DNA of 64,000 bases, taken from CALOCN01 sp942491735. GTDB lineage: Bacteria; Eisenbacteria; RBG-16-71-46; JABDJR01. The notes under the pieces were generated by a model that saw only the letters and a list, made by a program, of their open reading frames with translations, ran no database searches and was not told the DNA's origin. The stretch spans positions 1,364,001-1,428,000 of the forward strand of contig CALOCN010000014.1 in the NCBI GenBank assembly GCA_942491735.1. The letters run 5' to 3'. The translations under genes and the position numbers were made by a program. Below, in pieces: positions 32,810-42,870 of this stretch. Each line of letters starts with the position of its first letter. Position 1 is the first letter of the stretch.

Positions 32810-35062
32810 ATGAGGAACACGAAGCTCGCTTTCTTCGGTCTCGTATGCCTGGTGTCCATGGTCGGTTTGATCGGTGCTGCCGATGCCGCGGTGCACACTT
32901 ACAAGGCCACGCTGGACGGCATGCAGGCAGGGATCACGACCCCCGCGACCGGTCGCGGGACGTTCGTGATCGACGACGTGGCCAATACGATGACGTACAC
33001 CATCAGCTACGACGCCGGCGAACTCACGGGCGCGGAGACCGTCGCCCATATCCACGGCCCCGCGGACCGTGGCGTTGGGGCTGGAGTCAAGCACAGCCTT
33101 CCCGGCACCAGTGGATACAAGACCGGGGTGTGGAACTACTCCGAGGCCGATGAGGCCGACATCCTCGCCGGCCGGATGTACGTCAACATCCACACGGCTA
33201 CCAATACCGGGGGTGAGATCCGCGGCCAGATCGAGGCCGGAGTCAAGATCAACGAGATCCGCATCGACAATACCGGTGCAGACGTCGGCGAGCACATCGA
33301 GCTGCTTGGTACCGCCTCCTTCTCCCTGGACAGCCTCTCCATCGTCGTCCTCGGCGATTCGGGGCCTGCCGGGAACTCGGGTGTGATCGAGTCCCTCGAG
33401 CGTCTCAACGGTGAGAGCACCGATGCCAACGGCTTCTGGACCGTGACCAAGGACGCGGCCCTGACCTGCGCCCAGCGGCTCAGCGGGACCCTCAGCCTCG
33501 AGAACAGCGACAACATCACCTACCTTCTTGTCGAGGGTCTCAACGACACCCTCAGCATCGGCGACGACCTCGACCTCGACAACGACGGCGTGATCGACGC
33601 CGCGTTTTGGGACCTGGAGCTCGACTGCGTGGCGATCATGGAAGATCCCGCCCAGGATACGGGCGCGGACGAGCTGGTCTACTGCGACACCGTGGTGGGT
33701 TACCCGGAGACCTTCTTTGCTCCCGGCCACATCTACGTGTGCCCCGACAGCCTGATCTGGGTCATTGGTGACTTTGGTGATACCTCCAAGGACACCCCCT
33801 GTGATCCGAACCCCAGCTGCGCCAACCCGCCGCCCGACTTCGTGGACCTCTCCCGCTCGCCCTGCGTGCCCATCACCGGTCAGGCTGCGACCATCGTGGT
33901 CTGTGCCACCGATGCCTCCAGCGCCACCCTCAACTGGTCGGTCAACGGGGGCGGCATCACCAACACCGCCATGACCAACGACTCCACGGTGGCCGATGTC
34001 TCGTACTGGTCCGCTTCCATCCCGGGACAGGCCAGCAACGAGGACCTGGTGGAGTACACCGTGGATCTCGGCGGGTCCTCGACCGTGACGAGCTTTGCTC
34101 GCGGGTACTTCGTGGGTACCACCAACGTGTCCACCCTGCGGGTCAACGACGGCAACGGCGTCAACCTGTACAACAACTACGGTGCCCGGGTCACCGGCAA
34201 CGTGACCGTGCCACCGGGGGTTTACAGCACGACCAACACCGACTACTACGTGCAGGACGCCACCGGCGGGATCAACCTGTTCAAGTTCGGGACGCACACC
34301 GTGGCGCCCGGGCTGGGTGACGACATCACCGCCGAGGGACAGCTGACCCAGTTCAACGGCAAGCTGGAACTCACCGACGGCGGCGACTGCGACACCCTGC
34401 TCGTGGACATCAACGGCCCCGGCGCCGCGCCGGCTCCGGTCGAGGTGCTCACCTGCGACTTCGGCGAAGCCACCGAGGGGCTTCTCATCCGGGTGCTCTC
34501 GGCGAACTTCATCTTCGAGTCCCCCGGGGACACCGTGTTCGCCAACCAGAGCCCGCTCATCTCGAACTGCTTCCCGGGTAGCGATGTCTTCATCGACAGC
34601 GACACCGGGATTGCGCCGTTGGTCCTGACCTCCACCATCGCCAACATCACCGGCGTGGGTGGACAGTTCGATGGCGGCTCGCCGTTCGACACCAACTACC
34701 AGATCGTCCCGCGGTTCCCCTCGGACATCACGCTCCTGAGCCAGACCGGGGTGGACAATCCGGGCACGGCGCCGGTCATGCGTCTGCATCAGAACTACCC
34801 CAACCCGTTCGGGCGCTCCACCCAGATCCGCTACGAGGTTCCGGCCTCGCCGGGTGCCAACGGCGGTCTGCCGGTGCAGCTCACCGTGTTCGACCTCCAG
34901 GGTCGGGTGGTCAAGACGCTGGTCGACGGCATCCAGGATGCCGGTGAGCACGTGGCGACCCTCAGCACCCGGGACCTGGAAGGGCTGAGCAGCGGGATCT
35001 ATTTCTATCGCCTGACCGTGGGTCAGGACCAGATCACCCGCAAGCTGATGCTCGTGAACTAG
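32810..35062 (+). CDS. Secreted CHRD and lamin-tail-like protein with C-terminal sorting domain
   Basis: Exported protein of 750 residues. After a signal peptide ending near ADAAVHT, residues about 26-145 are a CHRD domain (AHIHGPADRG, GEIRGQIEAG). Residues 147-330 resemble the lamin-tail/LTD fold (KINEIRIDNTGADVGEHIELLG). A later OB-like stretch has YYVQDATGGINLFKFG near 485. The last 80 residues hold RLHQNYPNPFGRSTQIRYEV and KTLVDGIQDAGEHVATL, the FlgD-Ig/type IX-like C-terminal sorting domain. The protein should be surface-attached or released. No enzyme motif is seen. Intrinsic terminator follows. Confidence 0.85.
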   Translation: MRNTKLAFFGLVCLVSMVGLIGAADAAVHTYKATLDGMQAGITTPATGRGTFVIDDVANTMTYTISYDAGELTGAETVAHIHGPADRGVGAGVKHSLPGTSGYKTGVWNYSEADEADILAGRMYVNIHTATNTGGEIRGQIEAGVKINEIRIDNTGADVGEHIELLGTASFSLDSLSIVVLGDSGPAGNSGVIESLERLNGESTDANGFWTVTKDAALTCAQRLSGTLSLENSDNITYLLVEGLNDTLSIGDDLDLDNDGVIDAAFWDLELDCVAIMEDPAQDTGADELVYCDTVVGYPETFFAPGHIYVCPDSLIWVIGDFGDTSKDTPCDPNPSCANPPPDFVDLSRSPCVPITGQAATIVVCATDASSATLNWSVNGGGITNTAMTNDSTVADVSYWSASIPGQASNEDLVEYTVDLGGSSTVTSFARGYFVGTTNVSTLRVNDGNGVNLYNNYGARVTGNVTVPPGVYSTTNTDYYVQDATGGINLFKFGTHTVAPGLGDDITAEGQLTQFNGKLELTDGGDCDTLLVDINGPGAAPAPVEVLTCDFGEATEGLLIRVLSANFIFESPGDTVFANQSPLISNCFPGSDVFIDSDTGIAPLVLTSTIANITGVGGQFDGGSPFDTNYQIVPRFPSDITLLSQTGVDNPGTAPVMRLHQNYPNPFGRSTQIRYEVPASPGANGGLPVQLTVFDLQGRVVKTLVDGIQDAGEHVATLSTRDLEGLSSGIYFYRLTVGQDQITRKLMLVN

Positions 35063-35086
35063 AACCTGCAGCGCTTCGTGGAAGAG

Positions 35087-35115
35087 GGCCGGGCGATTCG
35101 TCGTCCGGCCTTTTT
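35087..35115 (+). terminator. Rho-independent terminator
   Basis: GGCCGG and CCGGCC (35087-35092, 35105-35110) plus CGA/TCG form a stem around a TTCG tetraloop, directly followed by five T residues. It closes the CHRD/lamin-tail gene. Confidence 0.85.
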
Positions 35116-35173
35116 CCTTTCCAGCGACAGACCGTGGGTGTGCGGGGCGGGAGGGGCTGGGTAGGATTCCCGG

Positions 35174-37594
35174 ATGCGATGGCCCCAAAGGATCCTGCCC
35201 CTGCCCTGTCTGCTCGTGCTTCTCGTCGGTTGCGCCGGCGGGGATTCCCCTCCGGGTCTCCTGGTTGCCGAGCCCTCGGCCGATCCCTTCGTGGGGTTGG
35301 AGCAACTCGCCGGGCCGGCCCCCTTGGGGGGGGACCTCGTGGCGGGGAAAGCAGGGGACTGGTACCTCTTCAACGAACGCCTCGGGGTGGTGATCTCCGG
35401 GAGTCCCCGCGGGGACGGTTTCGCGGTCTCCGCCGGAAACATCGTGGACGCGGCCCCGGGGGGTGGGCGCGATCTTCTGCGGGAAATCTTCACCTACTTC
35501 AACGACGAATTCCCCCGGCAAGCCAACTACCATGAGGTGTCCGCCGCCACGGACTCGGTGATGTCCCGGCGGACCCTGATCGCACGGGGGCACGACTCGA
35601 CGGAACCGGACCTTGCCGTCGAGACCCTCTATCGCCTGGACTCGGGGGCCGACTACCTGGAGATACGGACCACGCTGACCCAGGGGGGGACGGACACCCT
35701 GGTCGGCTTTGCCCTGGGCGATGCGATCCAGTGGGGGGCGGCAAGGGTATTCGCTCCGGGGTTCGGGAGCGACCTGGCGGGGACTCGCCCGGAGGTTCCC
35801 TATCTTCTGGGTTCGGGAGATTCCACCGCCTATGGGTGGGTTGGCGAAGGGGCGACCCTCGACGGACCCCACGGGGTTTTCTGGTCCGACCCCATTGTGG
35901 CCACGGTGGATCTCTACCCGGGGCAACCGGTGAGCTACACCCGGCGTCTCTACATTGCCCGCGGGAGCGCCGGCGATGCCGGGGCGCGGATCGAACGGGA
36001 CCGGGGACGGCTTCCCGGGCGGGTCGACGTGGCGGTCCGGGCCGCGGGTGGATTGCTGATCAGCGATGCGGTGGTGACACTGCTGCGGGACGGCGAACCG
36101 GTGACCCGGGCCGAAACCGGCCAATCGGGATCGGCGTCGGTGCTGGTCGTGAAAGGGGAGTACGAGGTGGTCGTTTCCCATCCCTCCCACGGTCGTCGGA
36201 TGGGACCGGAAGTCCGGGTCGCGAGCGGGTCCGAGCAGGCGCTGAAGGTGGAACTCCCGAGGCCGACCACCGTCCGGCTGTCGGCCACCACCCGGTCGGG
36301 GCAGCAGACCGCGGCGCGATGGGTGTTCCGTGCCCTAGGGGAAACCCCCGTGCCGGAATTGGAGCGGATCGAGGGCCTCGTCGCCATGGGGAACTCGGTC
36401 TATTCGGCCGAGGATACGTTGACCCTCGCTTTGGCCCCCGGCGACTACGAGGTGACGGCAACCCGCGGCCCAGGGTACGCAGCCCGGACGTTCCCGGCCG
36501 CTCTCCAGGCCGGGCAAACCACGGATTTTCACGCCGTCCTGGATCCCCTCTGGCCGATGTCCGGATGGGTGTCGATGGATCTCCATGTTCATGGTCGTCG
36601 CAGTCCGGACAGCATGGTCCCTCCGGGGGACCGTCTGGTCAGCCTGGCCGCGGAGGGAATCGACTGGTTTGCGTCGCTGGATCATGGCTGGCGCTCGGAC
36701 TACGAATCGGTGCCCCGGCCGCGTCTTGCCCGGTCCCTGCGAAGCCTGACCGGGGAAGAGATCACCCTGCCCGGAGTCCATCTGGGCGTGTTTCCGGTGC
36801 CGCCCGGGGAAGGGGTTCCGACGGCGGACGTCACGCCGGAACGGCTGGGAGTGTTCCTGGATGCCTTGCGGGCCGAGAATCCCGATGCCCTGATCCAGTT
36901 GAACCACCCCCGCTCCGGTCGCGACGGCTACTTCGATCACATGTCCTTCTCCGCCGAAACCCTGACCGGCGAGGCCGGCCTGCGTCTGGACTTCGATCTC
37001 ATCGAGGTACTCAACGGGAAACGACCCGGCGGGTTCGACGCGGCGTGGGCGGACTGGCTGGGCCTTGTCGCCTCGGGTCGTGCCCCGGTTGCGGTGGGCA
37101 ACTCGGACTGTCATTCCCTGATTGGGGGGGAAGTCGGTTATCCCCGGAACCTGGTTGAGGTGGGGGATGAACCGGTGACTCCCGAAGCCCTGCTGCGGGC
37201 GTTGCGCAAGGGTAGGGTCCAGGTGACCAACGGGCCGTTCATCGAATTCGAGCTCGAGGGACACGGTCCGGGCGACCTGTTGACCCGTTCGCAGGGAACA
37301 CTGCAGGGGAGTCTCCGGGTCAGCGCGCCCCCGTGGGTGGATGTGGGAAGTGTGCGCATCATCGTCAATGGGGAAGTGGACTCGGTCTTCCCCGTCCCGG
37401 GAACGACGGACCCGGTCCGGTTCGATGAGCCGGTGCAGGTATCGGTGCTTGGGAGTACATCCGTCATCGTTCTTGTCGAGGGGAATCGGGGCGTGGCCGA
37501 TGGAGGCTCCGGCGTCAAGGGGGGCTTTTCCGCCGTCCGGCGAATTGCTTTTACCAACCCGATCTGGGTGGACGTCCCCCGGGCCTCGCGCTAG
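35174..37594 (+). CDS. Lipoprotein with C-terminal PHP-type (CehA/McbA-like) metallohydrolase domain
   Basis: Lipoprotein of 806 residues: signal with lipobox LLVGC near residue 20, an N-terminal beta-rich region (about 30-290), carboxypeptidase-regulatory-like and Ig-like stretches (about 290-460), then a PHP-type hydrolase from about 465. The metal motifs are MDLHVHGRRSPD, ASLDHGWRSD, LNHPRSGRDGYFDH, and NSDCHSLIGGEVG. CehA-like relatives hydrolyse carbamate or similar bonds; many are phosphoesterases. The substrate is unknown. The ATG start has a weak ribosome site. Confidence 0.8.
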   Translation: MRWPQRILPLPCLLVLLVGCAGGDSPPGLLVAEPSADPFVGLEQLAGPAPLGGDLVAGKAGDWYLFNERLGVVISGSPRGDGFAVSAGNIVDAAPGGGRDLLREIFTYFNDEFPRQANYHEVSAATDSVMSRRTLIARGHDSTEPDLAVETLYRLDSGADYLEIRTTLTQGGTDTLVGFALGDAIQWGAARVFAPGFGSDLAGTRPEVPYLLGSGDSTAYGWVGEGATLDGPHGVFWSDPIVATVDLYPGQPVSYTRRLYIARGSAGDAGARIERDRGRLPGRVDVAVRAAGGLLISDAVVTLLRDGEPVTRAETGQSGSASVLVVKGEYEVVVSHPSHGRRMGPEVRVASGSEQALKVELPRPTTVRLSATTRSGQQTAARWVFRALGETPVPELERIEGLVAMGNSVYSAEDTLTLALAPGDYEVTATRGPGYAARTFPAALQAGQTTDFHAVLDPLWPMSGWVSMDLHVHGRRSPDSMVPPGDRLVSLAAEGIDWFASLDHGWRSDYESVPRPRLARSLRSLTGEEITLPGVHLGVFPVPPGEGVPTADVTPERLGVFLDALRAENPDALIQLNHPRSGRDGYFDHMSFSAETLTGEAGLRLDFDLIEVLNGKRPGGFDAAWADWLGLVASGRAPVAVGNSDCHSLIGGEVGYPRNLVEVGDEPVTPEALLRALRKGRVQVTNGPFIEFELEGHGPGDLLTRSQGTLQGSLRVSAPPWVDVGSVRIIVNGEVDSVFPVPGTTDPVRFDEPVQVSVLGSTSVIVLVEGNRGVADGGSGVKGGFSAVRRIAFTNPIWVDVPRASR

Positions 37595-37597
37595 ACT
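37569..37597 (+). promoter_or_regulatory. Candidate promoter overlapping the end of the PHP lipoprotein gene
   Basis: TGGACG at 37569-37574 and TAGACT at 37592-37597 are 17 bases apart; the -10 overlaps the stop codon. The identical TAGACTGC -10 context appears at 32688. A leader of about 210 bases to the next start would result, in which nothing else is recognisable. Confidence 0.35.
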
Positions 37598-37812
37598 GCC
37601 GATTCGCTTGGATTGGCCAGAGCCCTCCAGCCCCAGCCGATCCGCAAATGCATTCACGGATTCAGCCCGGTGGACGCGGGACGCACCCCTGCTTGGGGAT
37701 CGACCCGCCGGTGAGTTCGGTCAGATCTCGCCGATCCGTTTCCACGGTTTCCACAGGATCGATCCTCCTCGACCACGGACCCACGGTCAGGGGAGAGAAG
37801 AGGCTCCAGCCG

Positions 37813-40800
37813 ATGCGAATGATCCGTTTTCCGCGTCCAGGGGTTTGGGCGCTTGCCCTCCTTGTCGTCGCGCTAATTCCGTCCACGGCGCTGGCCCAGG
37901 CAAAACTCCTGCTTTCCCAGGTGGAAGTGCGTGGGGGCCCTCCCGGTGCCTCGACCGAGTACGTGGTCATCAAGAATCCCGGCGCATCACCGGTGGATCT
38001 GTCCAACTACTACCTGACCGATGCCACCTTCGCCAACGGCAGCCAGTTCTACTACAACATCACGGATCCCGCCCTTCCCATTGGTGGTGGCAGCTTTGGC
38101 GACTTCTTTGCCCGCTTCCCCGCGGGGATGATGATCCAGCCTGGGCAGGAGCTCTCGGTTGGGATCAACGGAAGCATGGGGTTCAAGGAACGCTACGGCC
38201 TTGATCCGCATATCGAGCTGTGGGAAGACAACGACCCTCCCGACAACGTTCCGGACATGCGGGATGCACGTCCCGGATCCATCAACGGCACCGAGAACCC
38301 GGGGTTGAGCAACAGCGGTGAGGTGGTGATCCTGTTCTACTGGGACGGAGAAAGCCCCCTGGTCGTGGACATGGACTACGTCGTCTGGGGGGACAAGGCC
38401 GAGGGTGTGGATAAGTCCGGCGTGACCATCCGGGGCGGCACCTACCTGAACGACACCGCCATTGCCAGCCAGGACATTACTTCCCCGGCCAACCCCGTGG
38501 GGGGCGCGTTCGTTCGACAGGACGACAGCGAGGGCACCCAGACCGCGACCGGCAGCAACGGGGTGGGCGGTCGGGATGAGACCAGCGAGAATCTCAGCGT
38601 GACCTTCGAGGAGGTAGCGGATCCCTCGCCCCCGGGCATGGAGGCCGTGGACACCACGCCCCCTGCCCTGGCCTCCGCCTCCGGTGAAGGAGGCACGGCC
38701 ACGGTCGTGGTGACCTTCACCGAGCCGGTGGTCGCGGGCGCGGCAACGGCTTCGAACTACCAGGTGTTCCCGGCCGGCAACGAGGGGGGCGCCATCACGG
38801 TGAACAGCGCCTCGCCGTCGGGGGCGACGGTTACCCTGGGTCTGGCCTCGAGCCTGGCTCCGGCCGTGACCTATACGGTGCGGGTCAGCAACGTGCAGGA
38901 TGCCGCCGGCAATACCATTGCCGCCAACTCCACCGTCGACTTCACCAGCGCGGCCGGCGATGTGTTCGCCGTCCTCTCCGGGTTCCAGTTCGGCGCGGAC
39001 TACGTCGGGGTGACCTTCTCCTCCCCGGTCAACGCCGCTTCGGCCACCAACACCGCCAACTACAGCTTCAATCCGGCGCTCTCCATCACCAGCGCCGCGC
39101 TCCAGGACAACGGGCAAACCGTGGTTCTGCGGACCTCCTCGGACCTGCCCCGCAACACCGGGTATTCGGTGACGGTGAGTGGGGTGACCAGCGCCACCGG
39201 CCAGGGTCTGGCTTCGGGAGGGCCTCGCAACTTCACCACCGTGGACGCCACGGTGACCAACATCGCCGAGATCCAGGGCATGGCGGACCCGGGTCTGGAC
39301 GGAACCGCGTTCACCGTGGTGGGTCAGGTCTTCATTCCCCAGTCCTCGCGGGGCGGTACCCCCAGCGGCTACATCCAGGACGGTTCGGGTCGGGGACTGA
39401 ACGTCTTCGGCGGGACCACGATTGCCGCGCTGGATGACCGGGCCAACGTCAGCGCGGTGACCGGCGACTTCCTCATGTTCTTTTCCACCGTGGAACTCGA
39501 GAACCTGAGAAACGCGAGCGTGCTGGCTTCGGATCAGCCGTTCCTCGCTCCGAAGCCCATTTCCGTCGCCCAGGCGAACTCGGACAACTGGGAAGGGACC
39601 TACATCCAGTCCACGGGGGAGATCAGCCAGATCATCACCTCCGGGGTGGGTGGGGCGGTCAACTACATCGTCTCCAGCGGCGGCTCGAACCTCACCATGC
39701 GGGTGGACAACGACCTCGGGATCAACGCGGGGGACTACCAGGTCGGGGAAACCCTGACCGCCGCGGGCGCGGGTTCGCGCTTCGGCGATTCCGAGTACCA
39801 GATTTCGGTCGGCAACGTCGAAGAGTTCAGTGCGGGCGACGATACGGATCCCCCCACGCTGGCTTCCGCATCCGGAGACGGGGGTAGCACCCAGGTCCGG
39901 GTCAACTTCAGCGAGGCGGTGGGAACCGGCGCCAATGTGGCCTCCAACTACACGGTGGCCGCCAACCCAGGCGCCTCCCTTTCGGTGGTTTCCGCTACCC
40001 CCAGCGGCGCCTCGGTCACCCTGACCCTGGGGACGGCCCTCGAGGACGCAACCAGCTATACGGTGACGGTGAGCAACGTCCAGGACCAGGCCGGGAACGT
40101 GATTGCGCCCGGCTCCATGGTGAGCTTCGTCTCTTCGGCCGCGGAGGTGTTCGCGGTCAGTGGGGCCTTCCAGTTCGGCGCGGACTTTGTCGGCGTCACC
40201 TTCTCCAAGCCGGTCGATGCAGGGACCGCGGCCAACACCGGCAACTACAACTTCACTCCGGCCCTCACCTTCAGCGGGGCCACGGTGCAGGACAACGGCC
40301 AGACCGTCGTCCTGCGGACCTCCTCGGACCTTCCGCGCAACATGCCCTACTCGGTGACGGTGAGCGGGGTCACCAGCTCAACCGGGGAAGGTCTCGTATC
40401 GGGCGGGCCGCGGGAGTTCACCACCGTGAACGCCGAGGTCACGAACATCGCCGAGATCCAGGGCATGGCCGACCCAAGCCTGGACGGCACCCCGTTCACC
40501 GTGGTGGGCCAGGTCTTCATCACCCAGTCCTCGCGGGGGGGCACCCCGAGCGGCTACATCCAGGACGGTTCCGGTCGGGGGCTGAACGTCTTCGGCGGGA
40601 CCACCCTTGCCGCGTTGGATAACCGGGGCAATGTCAGCGCGGTGACCGGCGACTTCCTCATGTTCTTCTCGACCGTCGAGCTGGAGAACCTGCGTAACGC
40701 GAGCGTGCTGGCCTCCAATCAGCCCTGGCTCGCCCCGCGGGTACTTTCCGTGGCCCAGGCCAACTCGGACGACTGGGAAGGGACCTACATCAGGTCCACG

Positions 40801-42861
40801 GGAGAGATCGCCCAGATCATCACCTCGGGCGTCGGCGGTGCCGCGAACTACGTCGTGTCCAGCGGGAGCGCGAATCTCACCATGCGGGTCGACAACGACC
40901 TCGGGATCAACCCCGGAGACTTCCAGGTGGGTGAGACGCTCACTGCCTCGGGGGCGGGATCCCGGTTCGGCGACTCCGAGTACCAGATCTCGGTGGGGAG
41001 CGCGGACGAGTTCACCGCCGGCGACGACACGGATCCTCCCACCCTCACCTCCGCGTCCGGAGACGGTGGCAGCACCCGGGTGCGGGTGAATTTCAGTGAA
41101 GGAGTGGGTACCGGAGCCAACGTCGCTTCCAACTACACGGTGGCCGCCACCGGAGGGGCCGCCCTCACCGTGGTCTCGGCCGTTCCCAGCGGGTCCTCGG
41201 TCAACCTGACCGTGGGGACCGCGCTGGCCAACGCGACCAGCTACACGGTGACGGTGAGCAACGTCCAGGATCAGGCCGGGAACGTCATCGCCCCCAATTC
41301 CACGACCATGTTCACCTCCAGCGCCCCCGGCTCGTTCAGCGTGGCCGGAGCCTGGCAGTTCGGCGCGGATCGGATCGCGGTGGCCTACACGGACCGCGCC
41401 TCCGCCTCGGGGGCGGTCAACGTGGCCAACTACGCCTTCTCACCGGATCCGGGGATCGCCTCGGCGCAGCTCCAGGCCAACGGGCAAACGGTGATCTTCA
41501 CCACCAACAGCGATCTGCCCCGGAGCCAGGCCTACACGGTCAGCGTGAGCAACGTGACCAGCATCACCGGCGGGCCCCTGGTGGGCTCCACGGGTAGCTT
41601 CACCAGCTCCGCGGCAACCATCACCAACATCTCGGACATCCAGGACAACGCCGGCAACGAGGCCAACCCGGGGCCGATCATCGGCGAGGAAGTCACGGTG
41701 ATCTGCCAGGTCTACATCCCGACCGACAGCCGTGGAGGGACGCCCAGCGGTTACATCCAGGACGGGAGCGGACGCGGCATCAACCTCTTCGGCAACGGCG
41801 CTACCGCGGCGGTCAACGGGATCGGGAACGTGGTCGAGATCAACGGGGACGTGACCGCCTTCTTCGACACGATCGAGATCGAGAACTACACGCCAAGGCT
41901 GATCATGGCTTCCATGCCTCCCCTGGCCGCCCAGAACCTCACCGTGGCCGCGGCCAACTCCCGGCAGTGGGAAGGAACCTACATCGAGACCTCGGCCGAG
42001 ATCACCTCGATCCTCACCACCGGCGTGGGCGCCTGCTGCGTCAACTTCATTGTCGGGGGCGGGGGGGATTTCCTGACCGTCCGCATCGATACGGATCTCG
42101 GGATCAACCCCAACGACTTCCAGGTGGGCGAGTCGGTGACCGCGCGCGGCGCGGGCGCCCTGTTCGGTACCGATGAGTTCCAGATCACCCTGGGCAACAG
42201 CTTCGACCTGGTCAAGGCGGGGGACTGCTCCGGCGACACGGACCCACCCATCCTCACCAACGCGAGTGGTGGTGGGGGGACCAACGAGGTCGTGGTCAGC
42301 TTCTCCGAGCCGGTGGTCCAGGGGCCGGCGGAGACCAGCGGGAACTACCGGGTTTTCGTCACCTCCAATCCCTCCCAGGTGCTCTCGGTTGACCGGGCCA
42401 CTTCCCAGGGATCCGTGGTGACCCTGCGTCTGGGGGGCGAACTGGTCGAGGGGACGCAGTACACCGTCGAGGCGTCCAACATCCCGGACCTCTGCGGGAA
42501 CATCATTCCCGAGGGGGCCAGCTTCAGCTTCCTTGCCGTCGAGGGAAAAGCCCGTACGGCCCGGATCACCGTGGAAGCCAAGACCTTCATCAAGGGCCTC
42601 GAGGAGATCGAGATCGTCCTCGACGGCCCCGAGAACTCCAACGCACTCTGCCGGATCTTCGATACGCAGGGGCGTCTGGTGTTCACGCTGTTTGACGGGG
42701 TTTTCGGTCCCCGTGAGATCGAGCGGGAGTGGAACGGGCGTGACGAGACCTTCGAGTTCGTCAACGCCGGTCTCTATATCTGTCATCTGCAATCTACAGA
42801 CCTCCAGGGCAAGGTCACCACCGACCAGGTGCCGATCGTGGTCGCGGTGCGGCTCAACTAG
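37813..42861 (+). CDS. Giant secreted repeat protein: lamin-tail, Ig-like and OB-like modules
   Basis: Exported protein of 1,682 residues with a signal peptide ending in STALAQA. Residues about 26-250 form a lamin-tail-type domain (STEYVVIKNPGASPVDLSNYYLTD). Then comes a module of about 400 residues repeated three times, each with two Ig-like (SbsA/Big-type) domains and an OB-like domain with SGYIQDGSGRG. A fourth partial Ig unit and an FlgD-like C-terminal domain (CRIFDTQGRLVFTLFDGVFG) complete it. OB and lamin-tail modules of this kind often accompany secreted nucleases, but no nuclease motif is present here. The ATG at 37813 was chosen for the signal peptide. It is 9 bases before the next gene. 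Confidence 0.83.
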   Translation: MRMIRFPRPGVWALALLVVALIPSTALAQAKLLLSQVEVRGGPPGASTEYVVIKNPGASPVDLSNYYLTDATFANGSQFYYNITDPALPIGGGSFGDFFARFPAGMMIQPGQELSVGINGSMGFKERYGLDPHIELWEDNDPPDNVPDMRDARPGSINGTENPGLSNSGEVVILFYWDGESPLVVDMDYVVWGDKAEGVDKSGVTIRGGTYLNDTAIASQDITSPANPVGGAFVRQDDSEGTQTATGSNGVGGRDETSENLSVTFEEVADPSPPGMEAVDTTPPALASASGEGGTATVVVTFTEPVVAGAATASNYQVFPAGNEGGAITVNSASPSGATVTLGLASSLAPAVTYTVRVSNVQDAAGNTIAANSTVDFTSAAGDVFAVLSGFQFGADYVGVTFSSPVNAASATNTANYSFNPALSITSAALQDNGQTVVLRTSSDLPRNTGYSVTVSGVTSATGQGLASGGPRNFTTVDATVTNIAEIQGMADPGLDGTAFTVVGQVFIPQSSRGGTPSGYIQDGSGRGLNVFGGTTIAALDDRANVSAVTGDFLMFFSTVELENLRNASVLASDQPFLAPKPISVAQANSDNWEGTYIQSTGEISQIITSGVGGAVNYIVSSGGSNLTMRVDNDLGINAGDYQVGETLTAAGAGSRFGDSEYQISVGNVEEFSAGDDTDPPTLASASGDGGSTQVRVNFSEAVGTGANVASNYTVAANPGASLSVVSATPSGASVTLTLGTALEDATSYTVTVSNVQDQAGNVIAPGSMVSFVSSAAEVFAVSGAFQFGADFVGVTFSKPVDAGTAANTGNYNFTPALTFSGATVQDNGQTVVLRTSSDLPRNMPYSVTVSGVTSSTGEGLVSGGPREFTTVNAEVTNIAEIQGMADPSLDGTPFTVVGQVFITQSSRGGTPSGYIQDGSGRGLNVFGGTTLAALDNRGNVSAVTGDFLMFFSTVELENLRNASVLASNQPWLAPRVLSVAQANSDDWEGTYIRSTGEIAQIITSGVGGAANYVVSSGSANLTMRVDNDLGINPGDFQVGETLTASGAGSRFGDSEYQISVGSADEFTAGDDTDPPTLTSASGDGGSTRVRVNFSEGVGTGANVASNYTVAATGGAALTVVSAVPSGSSVNLTVGTALANATSYTVTVSNVQDQAGNVIAPNSTTMFTSSAPGSFSVAGAWQFGADRIAVAYTDRASASGAVNVANYAFSPDPGIASAQLQANGQTVIFTTNSDLPRSQAYTVSVSNVTSITGGPLVGSTGSFTSSAATITNISDIQDNAGNEANPGPIIGEEVTVICQVYIPTDSRGGTPSGYIQDGSGRGINLFGNGATAAVNGIGNVVEINGDVTAFFDTIEIENYTPRLIMASMPPLAAQNLTVAAANSRQWEGTYIETSAEITSILTTGVGACCVNFIVGGGGDFLTVRIDTDLGINPNDFQVGESVTARGAGALFGTDEFQITLGNSFDLVKAGDCSGDTDPPILTNASGGGGTNEVVVSFSEPVVQGPAETSGNYRVFVTSNPSQVLSVDRATSQGSVVTLRLGGELVEGTQYTVEASNIPDLCGNIIPEGASFSFLAVEGKARTARITVEAKTFIKGLEEIEIVLDGPENSNALCRIFDTQGRLVFTLFDGVFGPREIEREWNGRDETFEFVNAGLYICHLQSTDLQGKVTTDQVPIVVAVRLN
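38650..42234 (+). repeat. Three long tandem coding repeats of 1.19-1.21 kb
   Basis: The repeats start at DTTPPALAS (38650), DTDPPTLAS (39841) and DTDPPTLTS (41026); a fourth start, DTDPPILTN, is at 42235. Unit lengths are 1191, 1185 and 1209 bases. Units 1 and 2 are nearly the same through stretches such as GGTPSGYIQDGSGRGLNVFGG and STVELENLRNASVLAS, which suggests recent duplication or gene conversion. Confidence 0.85.
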
Positions 42862-42870
42862 GGGGAGCGA

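Noticed and set aside
32795..36190. A 1131-codon open frame on the minus strand
   Set aside because: Antisense to the CHRD/lamin-tail protein and the PHP lipoprotein, spanning the terminator between them. Composition is typical of a shadow frame.
38650..42861. Repeats considered as CRISPR or transposon-related
   Set aside because: Units are 1.2 kb, in frame and protein-coding with Ig/OB patterns; there are no short spacers, and no transposase or cas gene is near.
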